Below the pieces are notes generated by a model. The model was not told the DNA's origin. It worked only from the letters and a program-made list of their open reading frames with translations, and searched no databases. The translations under genes were made by a program, and so were the position numbers. Shown here piece by piece: positions 41,033 through 53,523 of a DNA stretch of 64,000 nt. Origin of the DNA: Glandiceps talaboti (Eukaryota > Hemichordata > Enteropneusta > Spengelidae); contig NC_135565.1 of NCBI RefSeq assembly GCF_964340395.1, positions 12,432,742-12,496,741 on the forward strand, given 5' to 3'. How positions within the stretch are numbered: the stretch's first letter is position 1; every line of letters starts with the position of its first letter.

Positions 41033-44000
41033 TACACACATACATATATGTACATACACATACTTGGAGAATAAGAGAAGCTCAAGAAATATTCTTTTGG
41101 TTGGTTTGTTAGTTAGTTTGCTTGTTTGTTTGTTCAATTAATTTAGTACACTTAATTCACCCCAGTACTAGTAGAGTTACCAACAGCACAATAAAATACA
41201 AGCCATAAGTACAAACAATAAACTGATTTATTTATTGATTGATTGATTGATTGGTTGGTTGATTGATTAAATTTTATGAGGATAAGGATAAAAACACCGC
41301 ACAAATACAACTCTACAGTGTTCATTGATTACATAAATCCAGGGGAAATATCAAAGGTGTATTACAAAACAGGAAGATAAAGACAAACAAAAATAAACAA
41401 ATTTAATGACAATGTTTTTGTTATTTGTTCTGGTGAAATAAAATTTATTTCAGTTGTGAAATTGCTTACACAAATATATGTACACACAGTCAGCTGTTCT
41501 AACCATGCCAGAGGACAATTATAATGTTATTATAATGTTATTGAAGACATACTAAGACATTAACATTATACTAATGTGTAATATGCTTACAAACTCAGCT
41601 TGTGCCATTTCAAGTTCATGACCAGTTTCCTCTCTCTTTTTTCCATTTAAGATGAATTCAATCCTAGCAACAACATATATCCAATGCCAGACCAAGTCAT
41701 ATGTAGTTTACCATCATCAGAACCAACCAGTGCTTCTACCGGACCAGGTAAGACATAATCGTATTGACCTCATGGGTTAATAATATGGTTACCTTATAAG
41801 GTCAGAGGTCATATTCACAGTCTTTACAATTCAGAAGTTCACGGTCCCTTTTATCACATGAAAGAACTGTGCACATACATGTACATGTACATGTACACTC
41901 TTTCACTGCTATATTTGAAAATATATAACACTTTCAGAGATTCAATCACTTATAAGTATTATTTATACATACATGTAGAAGGGATGTTAAGGTTTATATA
42001 TTTCCATTGAGTTCAAGTCAGCCAGCTAACCCCAGAGACTATAATCATTGGTCATAACTACATTTCTCCTCCACCAAGCTCAGGTCAGACATTTTATTGA
42101 AATATTATTGTGCATTGTTACAAACTCATAAATATTGCAGTTACTCGCACACATTATTACAGACTGATAAATTATAGGTGCATTATAGGAGATCACTCTG
42201 CAGTGTTTTCAAGGATAAAAAAAATCATCGCTAGGGAACTTGCAAACCCGCCATGTTGAATGTTGCATCATGGGAAATGTGATCATAAACACTAATCAAT
42301 TAGCATTGTAAACAATATTGTTACATTGTTTATAACCAGGAATGATCAATTCATAGTCACCCTGATCTTTGTGGGAGGTTATTTTTATCAGTAGCTCCAG
42401 ATTCGGTATTACGATAACCACAGATAATCCCATAGTCCTTTGCATCTGAGCATGCTCAGTTTGGATTGCAAGTTCCCTATTGTAATGCAGTTATGATAAT
42501 GTTGAGCATACTGATTTGGAATGTATTACACTAAACAGGAGAAATGTTTTGTTACATTCTAGATATCATTAGAGATGGTAGATTCATTCCAGAGGATCAT
42601 CTGGAACAACCTGGCAGTGAACCTGGAGAAATGACACCAAGACCCTCTAGCTTGGAGTTTGATAGTGAAAGAAACACCATCAAGGACAAGTTTTATTTTG
42701 AGGAGTCTCCAAGTACAGCATTTCCTATAGAAAACTTAGAGGGTTCAAGAAGACTGTCAGGTAAATGTAGTACATTTTAGCCTGAAATATAATGAAAAAC
42801 ACATCTACAGTTCACTTGTAGCTTTACAAGAAGATCACTGTGATTGGCTAATATGCATGAAAACAGCTGGGCATCGACTGAGGAGACCAATCAGCAAATG
42901 GCTTATACAAATGTAGTTTACCTTTTGTGTAGGTCAGCCAATGAGACATGAAAGTTATAATTATTCAAAATTCTAATGTACTATTCAGAAATAGTTTTGA
43001 AGGAATTTTTTTTAAAGAAATCATCTTTCTTTTCAGATTCAGATGGTAAAGAAAAAGCAGAACTTAAGTTTCAGAGTCTGAATTTAAGAAATCAAAAGAG
43101 AGCCAAAACTCCAAAGGATACAGGTAAGGTTTTGTTTTAGTACTATTTACCATGAATTTCCATTTTCTTATGCATCTTACCATAGTAATATACAGCATGT
43201 TGCAGGTTAATGTTCACTGACTCTGTGTGAAACAACCACACAGAAACCAATAAGAAACTGCACATGCTACATCTTGAGATAGCAAGATTGAATGAATACA
43301 GTTTCTTGCGACATTTTGTCTAAGTGAAATGATCAAATGTGGCACTAGCAGTCACATGCCCTCTAAGCCAATTTGCCAGACCACAGATGCACACAATTTC
43401 TAGTGATGCACCAAAATTTGGTGTTCCCCTATCTCTTACTACATGTGTGTATGGTGACTCACCAATTTTTAACATTTTGGCCCACAACAACAGACTTTGG
43501 CTATCATTACTACATTTAGAGGGCACACTGGCCACCAGGCAGACATCAAATGCTGACATCAAAACATTGTTGCAATATGTTGTTTCAATGGTTTATTTCA
43601 TTCAGACTAAATGTAGCAAGAAGTTACAATCTTGTTATCTTAAAGTGTAGAATGTGCAGTTTCTTATTGGTTTCGGCCTGATTGTATCAAACAGAGCTAG
43701 TTAACAGTACCCTGCAATGAGCTGTAATTTGACAGAAAGAGCCAAACAACCACATAATTTTTTTCACAGGATAAACATTTGAAAAATATGGCATTATCAT
43801 TATCAAATATTGAGATTTATATTAGTCTCTCAAAATGGACAGTTTATTAGAAGATTGAAATATTTTTATTTTTCCAATTTTAGGAAATCTGTCTCAGAAG
43901 AGTCAAAGTTTTCGTGTTAAAAATACAACAGGACCTGCAGAAGCCAAACCCCAAGAAAGTATGTATTATATGTTATCATTATTACACAGTTATTTCATCG

Positions 44001-47000
44001 TCGTAAATCACAGCCTCTTTTACGGCACCATCGAAACGTGCTGTAAGAACAGTTGGTAGTCAGGGATGTTTACACTCATGCTTGCAGTGTTTTCTGAAGC
44101 ACTTTCACTTGCTACACTTGTGAAAGTACAGCCGTAGAGAACACCACAAGCACTCACGCAACTACCCCCCCCCCCCCCCCCCCCCAATCAATTACATTTT
44201 CAGCTGTACTACATAAATTTACTTCTGAAAAGCACTCCAGTGTGGTTTCAGCAGTTCTTACCCTTTAGCTGCCAACAGCCCCCTCTGGCTAACTTGATCT
44301 AGACATTAGTGAAAATAACATAGACATGGAAGAGCTCTGGTTTACCAGTGTGAGTGCACTTTCATTTTCATGACCATCATTATGCTTTCTTTCAGGAGTA
44401 CTTAATAAACAGGAAATACATACAGCATCTGCAGGTTTGTTTTAAGATTTTTGTTATTATATAATAATTATTATAATAATGATATTAATGTTTATTATAT
44501 TATGGCTTGTCGGTGGCCGAGTGGTTAAACCACTTGCCTTTTACCACTGTGGTCGGGGTTTGAACCCATTCAGGGTTTGATGAAATTTACCGCATTGTAA
44601 GTACAAAGAGTCCTGTTCACTCAACCGAACAACACAGATTTTCCACAGGTACATGTACTCCAGTTTCCTCGTACACTATCACTGAATCTTTCTCCTGTTA
44701 TCGGGAAATGCCTGTTGAATGGTTTATAAATAACTTATTGTCAGTGTATTACATTTTTACAAGTTTATTACATTACTATCAAATTGATTATACTATAACT
44801 AGTTTTGTTTACATTACTACCAGTTTATTACATTATGACGAGATTATCAACTTTTCATTTCTAAAGCAGTGCCTTCAAAGGAGGGACAGAAAGTGAAGCC
44901 GGTACTGACAGCAGCCACAGACTCCATTAAACTCAATCAAAGTCAGCAAAATGGTATGTAAATCTATTACGATCACAGCCCCATACCTTCATTGCTGTTT
45001 GTTATAAAGGAACGTTTGTTTCTGAATATGAGGGTTAACAACATTTAACAAATTTGTTGGAAATTTTTTCAAACTTTAAATCTAAAAACAAGTTGTTCTT
45101 CGATAGACAAAATGCAGTATAGGTCAAGACTAGCTTTCTAATAAAAGTGGTCATATGGATGACATAGGGTATTTATTTTGGATTTTACATTTATAAAACA
45201 ATTTTACCTTCGTTTTCCTACTTGTAATGTGAAACAGCATTGATAAAATTAATGTTTGTAACTCAATACATTGCAAAACGCTAAGAATGTATGGGAAAAT
45301 GTTGTTATTGTATCCGGGTTCATACAATAACAAACATTTTACATAGTTCATAAGTTTTTGCAATTTATTGAGTTACCAACAAGAGCTTAGTATATGATGT
45401 TTCACATTATTTTTTCAAGTAGAAAAATATAGTAAAGTTGTTTTATTAATTAAAAATCCAAAATAAATACCAAATTTTTCATCCATATGGCAGAATTACG
45501 CTAGCGTTGGGCTACCCACATACAATGAAGAGAAATATCAACAACAAGCCCTTTTGCATTGTGCTTGTGGTAGTGTACATCAAAAATTACCCTCTGTTAT
45601 GGAAATAACATTCAAATCATATGTGAATCTGCCCATAGTCAACATAGTCTCACATAAATTAATACACCAAATGACATTTCAACGGCAAATTACTATTATT
45701 CAGTTAACAACAAACTTGTTATCATTTTCTTGTCTGTGGAGTGCTCAACAGTTTGTACATCAGGTTTGTACACCAGAGACAAATAAGGTTAAACGTCCTT
45801 TGACGAACCTGAATTTTTTTTTTTTTTTGCCTTAAGTGGGCACGACTTAAATATGATCACCACAAGAAAATTAATTGTACAAAGAAGTTATAAATTGTAA
45901 TTGGGCATATCCTTTCCTGCTATTGTGAAATATATGTTTAATGTAATTTTGATGATATTGTTTTGATTTATTTTAATTTTAATTTTCAGTATTAAGTTTA
46001 AGAGGTGAGGAAGGTGTAAATGCAAACTCAATGGCAAAAATGGAAAGATTTGGAGTTTTAGAAGCAGAAGAGTCAAGTGATACAGGTAAACCAATGTGTA
46101 ATATGTAATTGTATTATTGGAATAATTAACCTAAGGAGTGTTAAAAGTGAGCCAATATGACTAATATACATTACATAGTAGTGACTAATTTTTCATTCAA
46201 TACACCAGATTCTGATTATCAGAAAAACAAAAGTTTGTATAGTTTGGCCATTAGGAGTGCTGTTTAGAATTAGCTTTTAGCCTGGAAATAATCAATACAC
46301 CATATTCTCTTTGTCAGAAAGACAAAAAATTGTAAAGTTTGGCCACTAGGAGTGCTGTTTAGAATCAGCTTGTGGACCAGAAGTGTTGACCTTGATACAA
46401 ATTCTCCTTTGGAAAAATCATCCTGAAGCATTTCAAGACAAACATTGGTTGTACGCTCAACCCATCAAATTCTGCTGACTTGGTTTAAAATTACATGTTT
46501 TCGTCACATTTGGGTAACTACTTCATGTATATTTCTACTACCACGACATCTTAAGTTTTACTGTTTCCTCATATGGGGTTAATTACTTTACAGTATTACA
46601 AATTTAATGTGTGTTTGTGTGTGGAGTTTCATGAAGTAGAAAGTGTGTTAAGAGAATTTCTGTAAGCAATAATGTTCATAACTTTTTAATTTTTTAGAAT
46701 CAGCACAACATACATGTGATGAAGTGCTGGTGACTGGCATTCATAGTCATGACATCCATAGAAAGAAAGGTAACAATAAAATGTTTATTTATTTACTTAT
46801 TTATTTGTTTGTTTGTTTGTTTGTCTGTCTGTTTATTGATTTATTTAATTTATTAATTGATTAATTTATTTATTTATTTATCTTGTTGCAATGACCATAA
46901 ATGTCCACTGATTTATAGGATCGTAAAAGACAATTAAATTTCCATACAAGTACACATTACATATACAAGAATAAAACTATAAAACTTAAAAGGTAAGGAA

Positions 47001-48126
47001 AGGTACAAAATACAAAATCAAGTAAAATAAAGAATACTGATTAAAAATGTTAAATTATTGTATACATCTTAATCAATTATACACAATTTGTACAATATTA
47101 TTATTGTTAGAATATCATGTTTGTCTAAATTTGACCAATCCTCCGAGTTAGCCTGTCTTAAGCAGAGCTGAAACTAACTCCAAGCAATGAGTTTCATAGT
47201 GTCAACTTTCATTCTCTGGTGTTTAATTATAAGCAAATTGCATTTACTGTATACCAGGAACTTTTTGCGAGAGACTTATTTACGCTTATTTCTCTGGAAA
47301 ACTAAAATGCATAAATAAGTAGTGACTAAATACCTTCTTGTACATGAACACAATGTTTGTAATTCTCTACATTATCTATTTGGTGGCTCATTTGACTTGT
47401 AAATTTTGATATTTTGTACATTTGTAGATACGTTTAGAGTATTTTGTAAGACTATAATTGTTGGCAATAAAAGTTATTATTGTTATTGTTATTGTTATTA
47501 ATGTACTATTCAGGAAATTGGTTAAAATAAGTATTTGAGAACTAGCTGAAAACTAAAATTGCAAAATTTCTGATAGTAAGTGAAAATATCTTGGTTTACA
47601 GTAATTTCAGTGTATGTACTTGTAGTAGTATGTCTTTGATGATATTATCATTTTTCCTAAAATTAAAATTTTTATCTTTGTGAATGTTCTAGATGAAAGT
47701 ATCAAGAATCTGGGTCCAAATCTGTTGAAAGAATTAGAAGAATACAAACAGCGACACCAAGTAACCATGGAAGCTGACAAAAATATGACCCAGATGAAAC
47801 CGGCTGAATTTCGTCAACATCAAACTTCTGTGGCATCTCTTGGACAGGAAGGAACAGCTTTGATATGGAAAATTTTGAAGATGTGCTGTGAGGTTTGTGG
47901 AATGCGGCATATTTCTTCTGATGATTGTGATGTTGGTAAATTCAGAGCATTTTTACATGAAGAGGGTTACATATCAGCTAGCTTTGATCAACGTCTTAAA
48001 ATGTTAAAGTTTGATAGTAATACAACGAGTATGATGGCAGCTACTGTGCTACAAATGCCGAATGCTATCATTACAGGACAGTGCATTCAAGACTTGAAAA
48101 AACTGATTCTGAAAGTGTTTGATTAA
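40472..48126 (+). CDS. TIR-domain protein with an unrecognised C-terminal domain
   Basis: Exons: 40472-40949, 41652-41747, 42563-42760, 43037-43123, 43884-43958, 44396-44434, 44867-44953, 45990-46085, 46698-46769, 47693-48126. They total 553 residues. Exon 1 is a TIR domain: box 1 PDFFMTGDDEEWI (residues 16-28), box 2 ARDFIGG (47-53), then TCRKTVVEFHSHSEW, and box 3 FHWKLWN (134-140). This is the Toll/MyD88 pattern, so a cytoplasmic signalling adaptor is likely. Residues about 160-410 are hydrophilic, Ser/Thr/Pro/Glu-rich linker encoded by eight short exons. The last exon gives about 143 residues with predicted helices and a CCEVCGMRH segment that I do not recognise. All introns are phase 1, so any internal exon can be skipped in frame. 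An in-frame ATG at 40391 would add 27 residues; 40472 has the better context (GAAATGG). Candidate AATAAA signals follow near 48921 and 49495. Confidence 0.82.
40990..41056. repeat. (CA)n microsatellite
   Basis: A CA run of about 40 bp with TACA interruptions begins 40 bp after the donor of the TIR exon. Confidence 0.95.
42234..42477. mobile_element. MITE, family A, copy 1 (TA target)
   Basis: 244 bp with ends GGGAACTTGCAA and TTGCAAGTTCCC, flanked by TA on both sides. It is the reverse complement of the copy at 56964, sharing GCCATGTTGAATGTTGCATC and TGAGCATGCTCAG. Tc1/mariner-type mobilisation is inferred from the TA duplication. Confidence 0.85.
43221..43696. mobile_element. MITE-like element, family F, copy 1
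   Basis: Inverted arms AAACCAATAAGAAACTGCAC and GTGCAGTTTCTTATTGGTTT, then ATGCTACATCTTGAGATAGC facing a diverged inverse. It is inserted in an intron of the TIR gene. An internal open frame of about 100 codons has no recognisable motif. Confidence 0.75.
44503..44700 (+). mobile_element. tRNA-derived SINE (Leu/Ser-like head)
   Basis: GTCGGTGGCCGAGTGGTTAA is an A-box head and GGGTTTGAACCC is B-box-like. The body is unlike the SINE at 27776. It lies in a TIR-gene intron. Confidence 0.6.
45142..45498. mobile_element. MITE-like element, family B, copy 2
   Basis: Shares AAGTGGTCATATGGATGAC at the left, TTTGTAACTCAATACATTG internally and CCATATGGCAG at the right with copy 1 at 20319. Confidence 0.7.
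47355..47490. repeat. Dispersed repeat, probable retroposon 3' end, copy 2
   Basis: Matches 11610-11752 over most of its length and ends in a clean (TTATTG)-type tail. Confidence 0.65.
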
Positions 48127-51100
48127 AGTTAACTTTAATGCAAAAAAAAAAGAATTGTTTCAGGTCGCATCACTTAAATACCGTCGCATTGGTCATTTTT
48201 TTCTTGTTTGTCCAGCCCATACAGTCTGCAGATCCAAGGGAGAAAAACAAAAATAACCCTTCCTCCTTCAGTGAAGACAACTGCAGAGCCAATCATGAAC
48301 AAGCAAATGACATCTGCCCCCACATACACACTTGCTCTAAAGCACCAAGTAAAAAGAACAGCAACTGCCATAAATAGTAGATTGAGTGACAGGTTTGTTG
48401 AGAAAAAAATAAAAAAAATAAAAAAATGTCTCATCATCCCACCACTTCAGACAAACTGTCCCAACCAGAAACATTTTTTTTTGCCTAATAGTATGCAACT
48501 CAGAAATAAAAGTTTTCAAACCTTTGCTCTAACTTTGTTCAGGAAAACTCCAACCTGTTCTCAGTTAAAATCATGAAAAAATTGGGTGTCAGCATACACG
48601 TTTTTGTAAAAGATAACTATGGTAAATATTATTTAATAGCCATTTTAGAATGAATCCAATATGGCTGCCAAATAAACCTGTTAACTTTATGTGAAAATTA
48701 AAAAAATTGAATTTCCTTGAATGAAGACCGTGAACACCCAACATTTTTATAGTTGTCAAAAGAACTGGAAACAAGCTTTGATATAGTCACATTCGGACAG
48801 AGTTAAGACCTTTGATTTTCATGGAAATTGTACTAAAGTCACATGGAAATTGTACCGAAGCCACAGTCTGTTTAATGCCGGACAGTCTTAACAATTATTT
48901 TCATTTACTCTGCAGAAATCAATAAAATTATGTTATGTGTACATGTGATAGTTGAGTGCTAATAACTTGAAATATTTGCAAATAAGCTCAATTTAAAAGA
49001 TAGCACAGTTAGTGTTCACTAATGCAATGTTCAGATAATGTCATCCCATTTATTTTGGTGCATGAAAAATCTTACGTAATGGCATTATAGGGCATGTCAG
49101 AAGTATTTCCTTTGACAGACAGTGCAAGGGCACTTCAACACTGCAGTAAATCGCCTATCATCCCCCATTGTGTGATCATCAGAATGTATCACATGTCAAA
49201 TAAAGTGCTGTCGAAAGTGTATAAGAAATGAAATTTATCTTCAACCACTGTAGGATAAAACTTAAGAAGTCTTTCATCAACATGAATTTTTAGAGTAACC
49301 GTATTTAACTATAGTACCTAGTAATAGGAAAATTATGTCTCATTGAATGAGCATAGTTTTTATATGAAACACATTTTTATAGTAAAAATATTTTTGATAT
49401 TGAGTGAGATTGACATATGAATTCATAAAGAGATTTGATGCAGGCATCACCCTTAAAAAGCACAAACTCTAAATAGATAGGTAAAACTAATTGCAATAAA
49501 GTGGTTGTAGTTTTTATTTTGTTTTGAATATTATCTTCTGTGTACCTTGTATGTAAGAGTATAGATTATAGTTTATGACCAACTTAAGTATTAATTCTCC
49601 TTAGAAAAATGAAGGCATTTGGCAAATAACTTCAGAAGAGTTACTTTAGCATTATAACCTGTCCATGAAGTAACAAACCATTCTCAAACTCTAAATGATG
49701 CAGTATTTAAATTTGTTTATATTTGCAGGGAATTTGTAATTTTTTCATTCAGTAAAATCATTCCTTTCATCAGCAGTGGCTATTTTAATGCTATGTAACA
49801 GTTTTAAGTTTAAAAAAAAAATATTTTTATTCTACCGTTATGGAATGTACTATACTTGTTTCTATTGTGTAGATGAGTTATGTGTGTTATTTAATTATTT
49901 TAATATCTGTTGATGTTTCGAACCCAGACCGACTCTTCATCAGATGTGTAATTCTAAAAGGTACATCAAAATAAAATAAAAGTAACTACAATGTCTGGGA
50001 TAAAGTGCAAAACTAACACCAAGCTCACAACAAGACGTTTCCTGTTCTTATAAGTTTATGAATCTACCTAGACACCGTTTTAACAAGTCGGCATACCCTG
50101 GTCTACGTCTCTATACCCACTTCTTTTTATAAGCATACAGCAAAGGTTTTGAATTGATTTGAATCTCCATTATCACTAATGTGTCAGTTATGACATTTGA
50201 TATTTGCATTTGTCAGTATAATTGTTATTAAATATCTTAAATCTTATTTTATGAAATATGTTTGTATTTCTTTCTTCAAGTAAAATATGATCAGTTAATC
50301 TCAAACACAATCATAATTCCTAATTTGTAAGTTTCAACAGATATATTTTATTCCTTGTCACTTTCCATGAATATTACCTGTTTTTCCATGTCATTTGCCA
50401 GGTTTTTATTAATGTGTGTTATTTGTCTGAAGGCAAGTTGAGCTTATTTTCCAGTTTCTATGGATCTTATTCCTTGTTAGTTTGTATAATTGTCATTCCT
50501 TGTCACTTTCCATGGAATATATTATTCCTTGCTTTCCATTATTTTCCTTTAGGGACATTTCCCTCCAATTATATTGAATTGAATTGATTTATTCACAGAA
50601 CGAATAAAAGTGTGTACATTTCAAAGAAATTATTATGGTAATACATCTGATTAGACCACAGAAATAGTTCAATCTAAACTGGTCGGGTGTGGGATTGATA
50701 TTTCTTTTTTTTTCACATTTTCTATTTTCTGTAACAAGTGCAGTTTATTGTAGTTGTGTGTGTTTCATTGTTAGATGAGAAAAAACAGTACTTAAAGTAA
50801 AATCGTTGTCATTTTGCTTTTGTGGTTTGTACAATAGGCCATTCCAGACTGCAAACAGGAAATTGAGAATACAGCGCCCTCACTCAAATTGGGGGTATCA
50901 TCACCTCATAGTACCTTTCTTAAGAGCATTGTCTCTTGGTATTCTGTAGAAGTGTACATCAGGGATGTTTTTTGTTTTGTTGAGACATCTAGGAAAGCAG
51001 CAGAGCTCTATGGTTAACTGAGTAACCCATACCATGTATACCCCCAAGGTACACACAGACAGGAAGGAGGGCACCACCATGACAAATTTTGGAAAAGCCT

Positions 51101-53523
51101 ATTATATAAGACAGTTTATTAAAAAAAATTTGCAAATGAATCATTTGAGAAACTTGAATAAATCTTTACTTCTGTGCAATTATTTGATTTTGGCACAAAC
51201 ACAATACAATTTGAAATTTGTCAATAATCAAGAGAAATCTATTTTCTTTAGAATTTTGTATATTTATTATACTGAAAACAATAATTTTATATCAATTTCA
51301 ATACAACTAAACATAATTGGTTTATATTATTAAACATCAGAATGGGGTTTAGATGGTATATGTATATAAGATTATATAATTTGTGTAATAAAAACGACAA
51401 TTTTAACAATAGTGTGTGTTAACTTTACAAAAATATGTGAAGGAGTGAATAAGGGAGTGAGTTTACATACAACTACCGACATAAGACCGTGGACAAACAG
51501 GGAAAGTAAACAACTGAATTGGATTAATAACACTTGGCACAGCAAGTTGGAAGTACAGAGACTTGTATTACATTCCATCATTTGATAAGAACGGTTTAAT
51601 GGCCACTTTACATAATAGTTCACATTCACAAACAAATTAGAACTTCCCCTGGCATTTCATGTACACATAAAGAGGCCATAAACGGTTCTTATCAAACTAT
51701 GGTGTGTAATACAAGTCTCTCTACATCCAACATGCTGAGCCAAGTGTTATTAATCCAATTCATTTGATTACTTTCCCTGTTTGTAATAAGTTCTGTTTGT
51801 CCACGGTCTGATGTCAACAGTTGTATATGTGTTGTTTTTGAATTACAGCTTTGAATATTCGTACACCATTTATTTATTTTGCAAATACGCAAAGAAAGTT
51901 TGAATGTTGTCTTTGGTGGATAGATGGACGGATGAAAACAAGGCAAATTCTACTCTATCAATTTCTTGACCTTAAGGTCACATTTGCTTAGTAGATAGAA
52001 TGGTGTCAATCAGTTGTCATGGAAACTATACATAATTTCCTGTCGTCCTCCAGATGCTGTCATCAATAAACATTTGTTGTTTGGTTTGTCAGTTTTACAA
52101 TGTTTATACAACCTATTCTGTACACTGCATTTATATATATATGTGCAGTGTTCATAAAATGGGATTTTGCCAACAAGTCCTCACAGATATTTACAAGGTT
52201 TTGAGTCGAGAAGTTTATTTCTACATTTATACTTTAATCTGAAACGTAATGTATCAAAACAGTTTGACCTTTAGGTTGTGGACACTAACATTAGTTTTGG
52301 TTTATGTTCAACATTTTCCCTGTGTTCAGAGTTATTTCATGCTCAAATGCCTGCACTGCGTTCACAACCACGTCACTATATAGCAATTAAGGGCAATATT
52401 TAGGGCATATATTTCTGCTAGCGCCTAGCAGTAACTATGGTAACCTACACTCGGAGAAGGCTGGGGAAATTTGGTATGTGTCACTATGCCACTGTTTTGG
52501 TAAAGATGGTGAATTTCATATGTTTTCACATGTAAAGGTGTTATTGCCAAAACGGCTTGGTAAGGAAAATATCATTTTTGAGTAAAAAAATCACAGGGCC
52601 CTTTCAACTCTGAAGCAATTTTTGTTCACGTTTAAAAATTTCACAACAAACGTTTGACTTTTGTGAAACAAGAATTCAGAAAAAAAGTAAAATTGTTGAA
52701 AGTAGTACATGTTTAAAAAATGGTGTTAGACCGTTTTGGTACTAACCCCTTTTTATGTGGATAGCCCTTGGAACATTCTATAGATTTTTCTGTGTGTAGT
52801 ATTAGGAGTAAGGATTCGTCATACACACAAAACAACACATATCCTTGTAATCTATATATCATTTTGACTTGTTTTCACCAATAGGCCCAATTTTCAATCT
52901 GACCAATTGTATGTATTTCAGTTGCCATGGTGACCCCTACATATTTTCATTGGATGCAATACTATGAGAAGTCCAGTGCTACGGGGAATTTACGTACGAC
53001 CTGAGAGTTTGACAAAAAAGTCAACTTTTATATATTGTTTGCACTTTGGTTACCATAGCAACAACAACCTACCTAGTGCCACATTAAATTCTAAAATTTA
53101 GTTTGAACTGCCTAAAGCGATGAAAACGTAATATTTCTGCCACTTTCATTTATTTTGACAATAATTATTACTATATTACTATTGTTTGGGTTGCCACCAT
53201 ATCAACTGATTTTCACAAACATCGATCTAATGGTTCTTATTATAATAGGCAATCTTTGCAGTTTTATCTAGATTTATCCATTACTATTTGAGCTATCTTG
53301 CTACCAAACATACAGACAGACAGACAGACAGACAGACACGTGTGAAAATATAACCTCCGTCCAACACCGTTGGTGTAGGTGACAAATGGTGCTTTTAAAA
53401 TAACAGCTGTGTATTGTGTGTAATATTTCTTTAGACACATCGATCCACAGATAGTAATACCCGATACACGCCTTTGCACAATCTACTGTAAATCAACGAT
53501 CAATAATTACACGGACAGCAATC
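48127..53523. other. 3' UTR of the TIR gene, then intergenic DNA
   Basis: AT-rich, with candidate AATAAA signals near 48921 and 49495. It holds one MITE-like element (51475-51815). A hairpin-prone motif near 49908-49950 contains TTCGAACC and ACTCTTCATC. A GACA run of about 30 bp is near 53312. No convincing coding exon was seen. Confidence 0.65.
51475..51815. mobile_element. MITE-like element, family D, copy 2 (intact ends)
   Basis: Inverted ends GACCGTGGACAAACAG and CTGTTTGTCCACGGTC's reverse order are visible at 51485 and 51808. Sub-terminal arms include GAATTGGATTAATAACACTT facing AAGTGTTATTAATCCAATTC and GAGACTTGTATTACA facing TGTAATACAAGTCTC. Confidence 0.85.

Noticed and set aside
43339-43650. 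103-codon open frame on the plus strand
   Set aside because: It lies within the inverted-repeat element of family F and shows no recognisable domain.
45888-46094. Leu/Pro-rich minus-strand frame
   Set aside because: Antisense shadow of a real TIR-gene exon (45990-46085).
49908-49950. Hammerhead ribozyme candidate (CTGATGA...GAAAC on the minus strand)
   Set aside because: The bases flanking CTGATGA and GAAA do not pair to form stem II, so the required fold is absent. Kept only as a shared motif.
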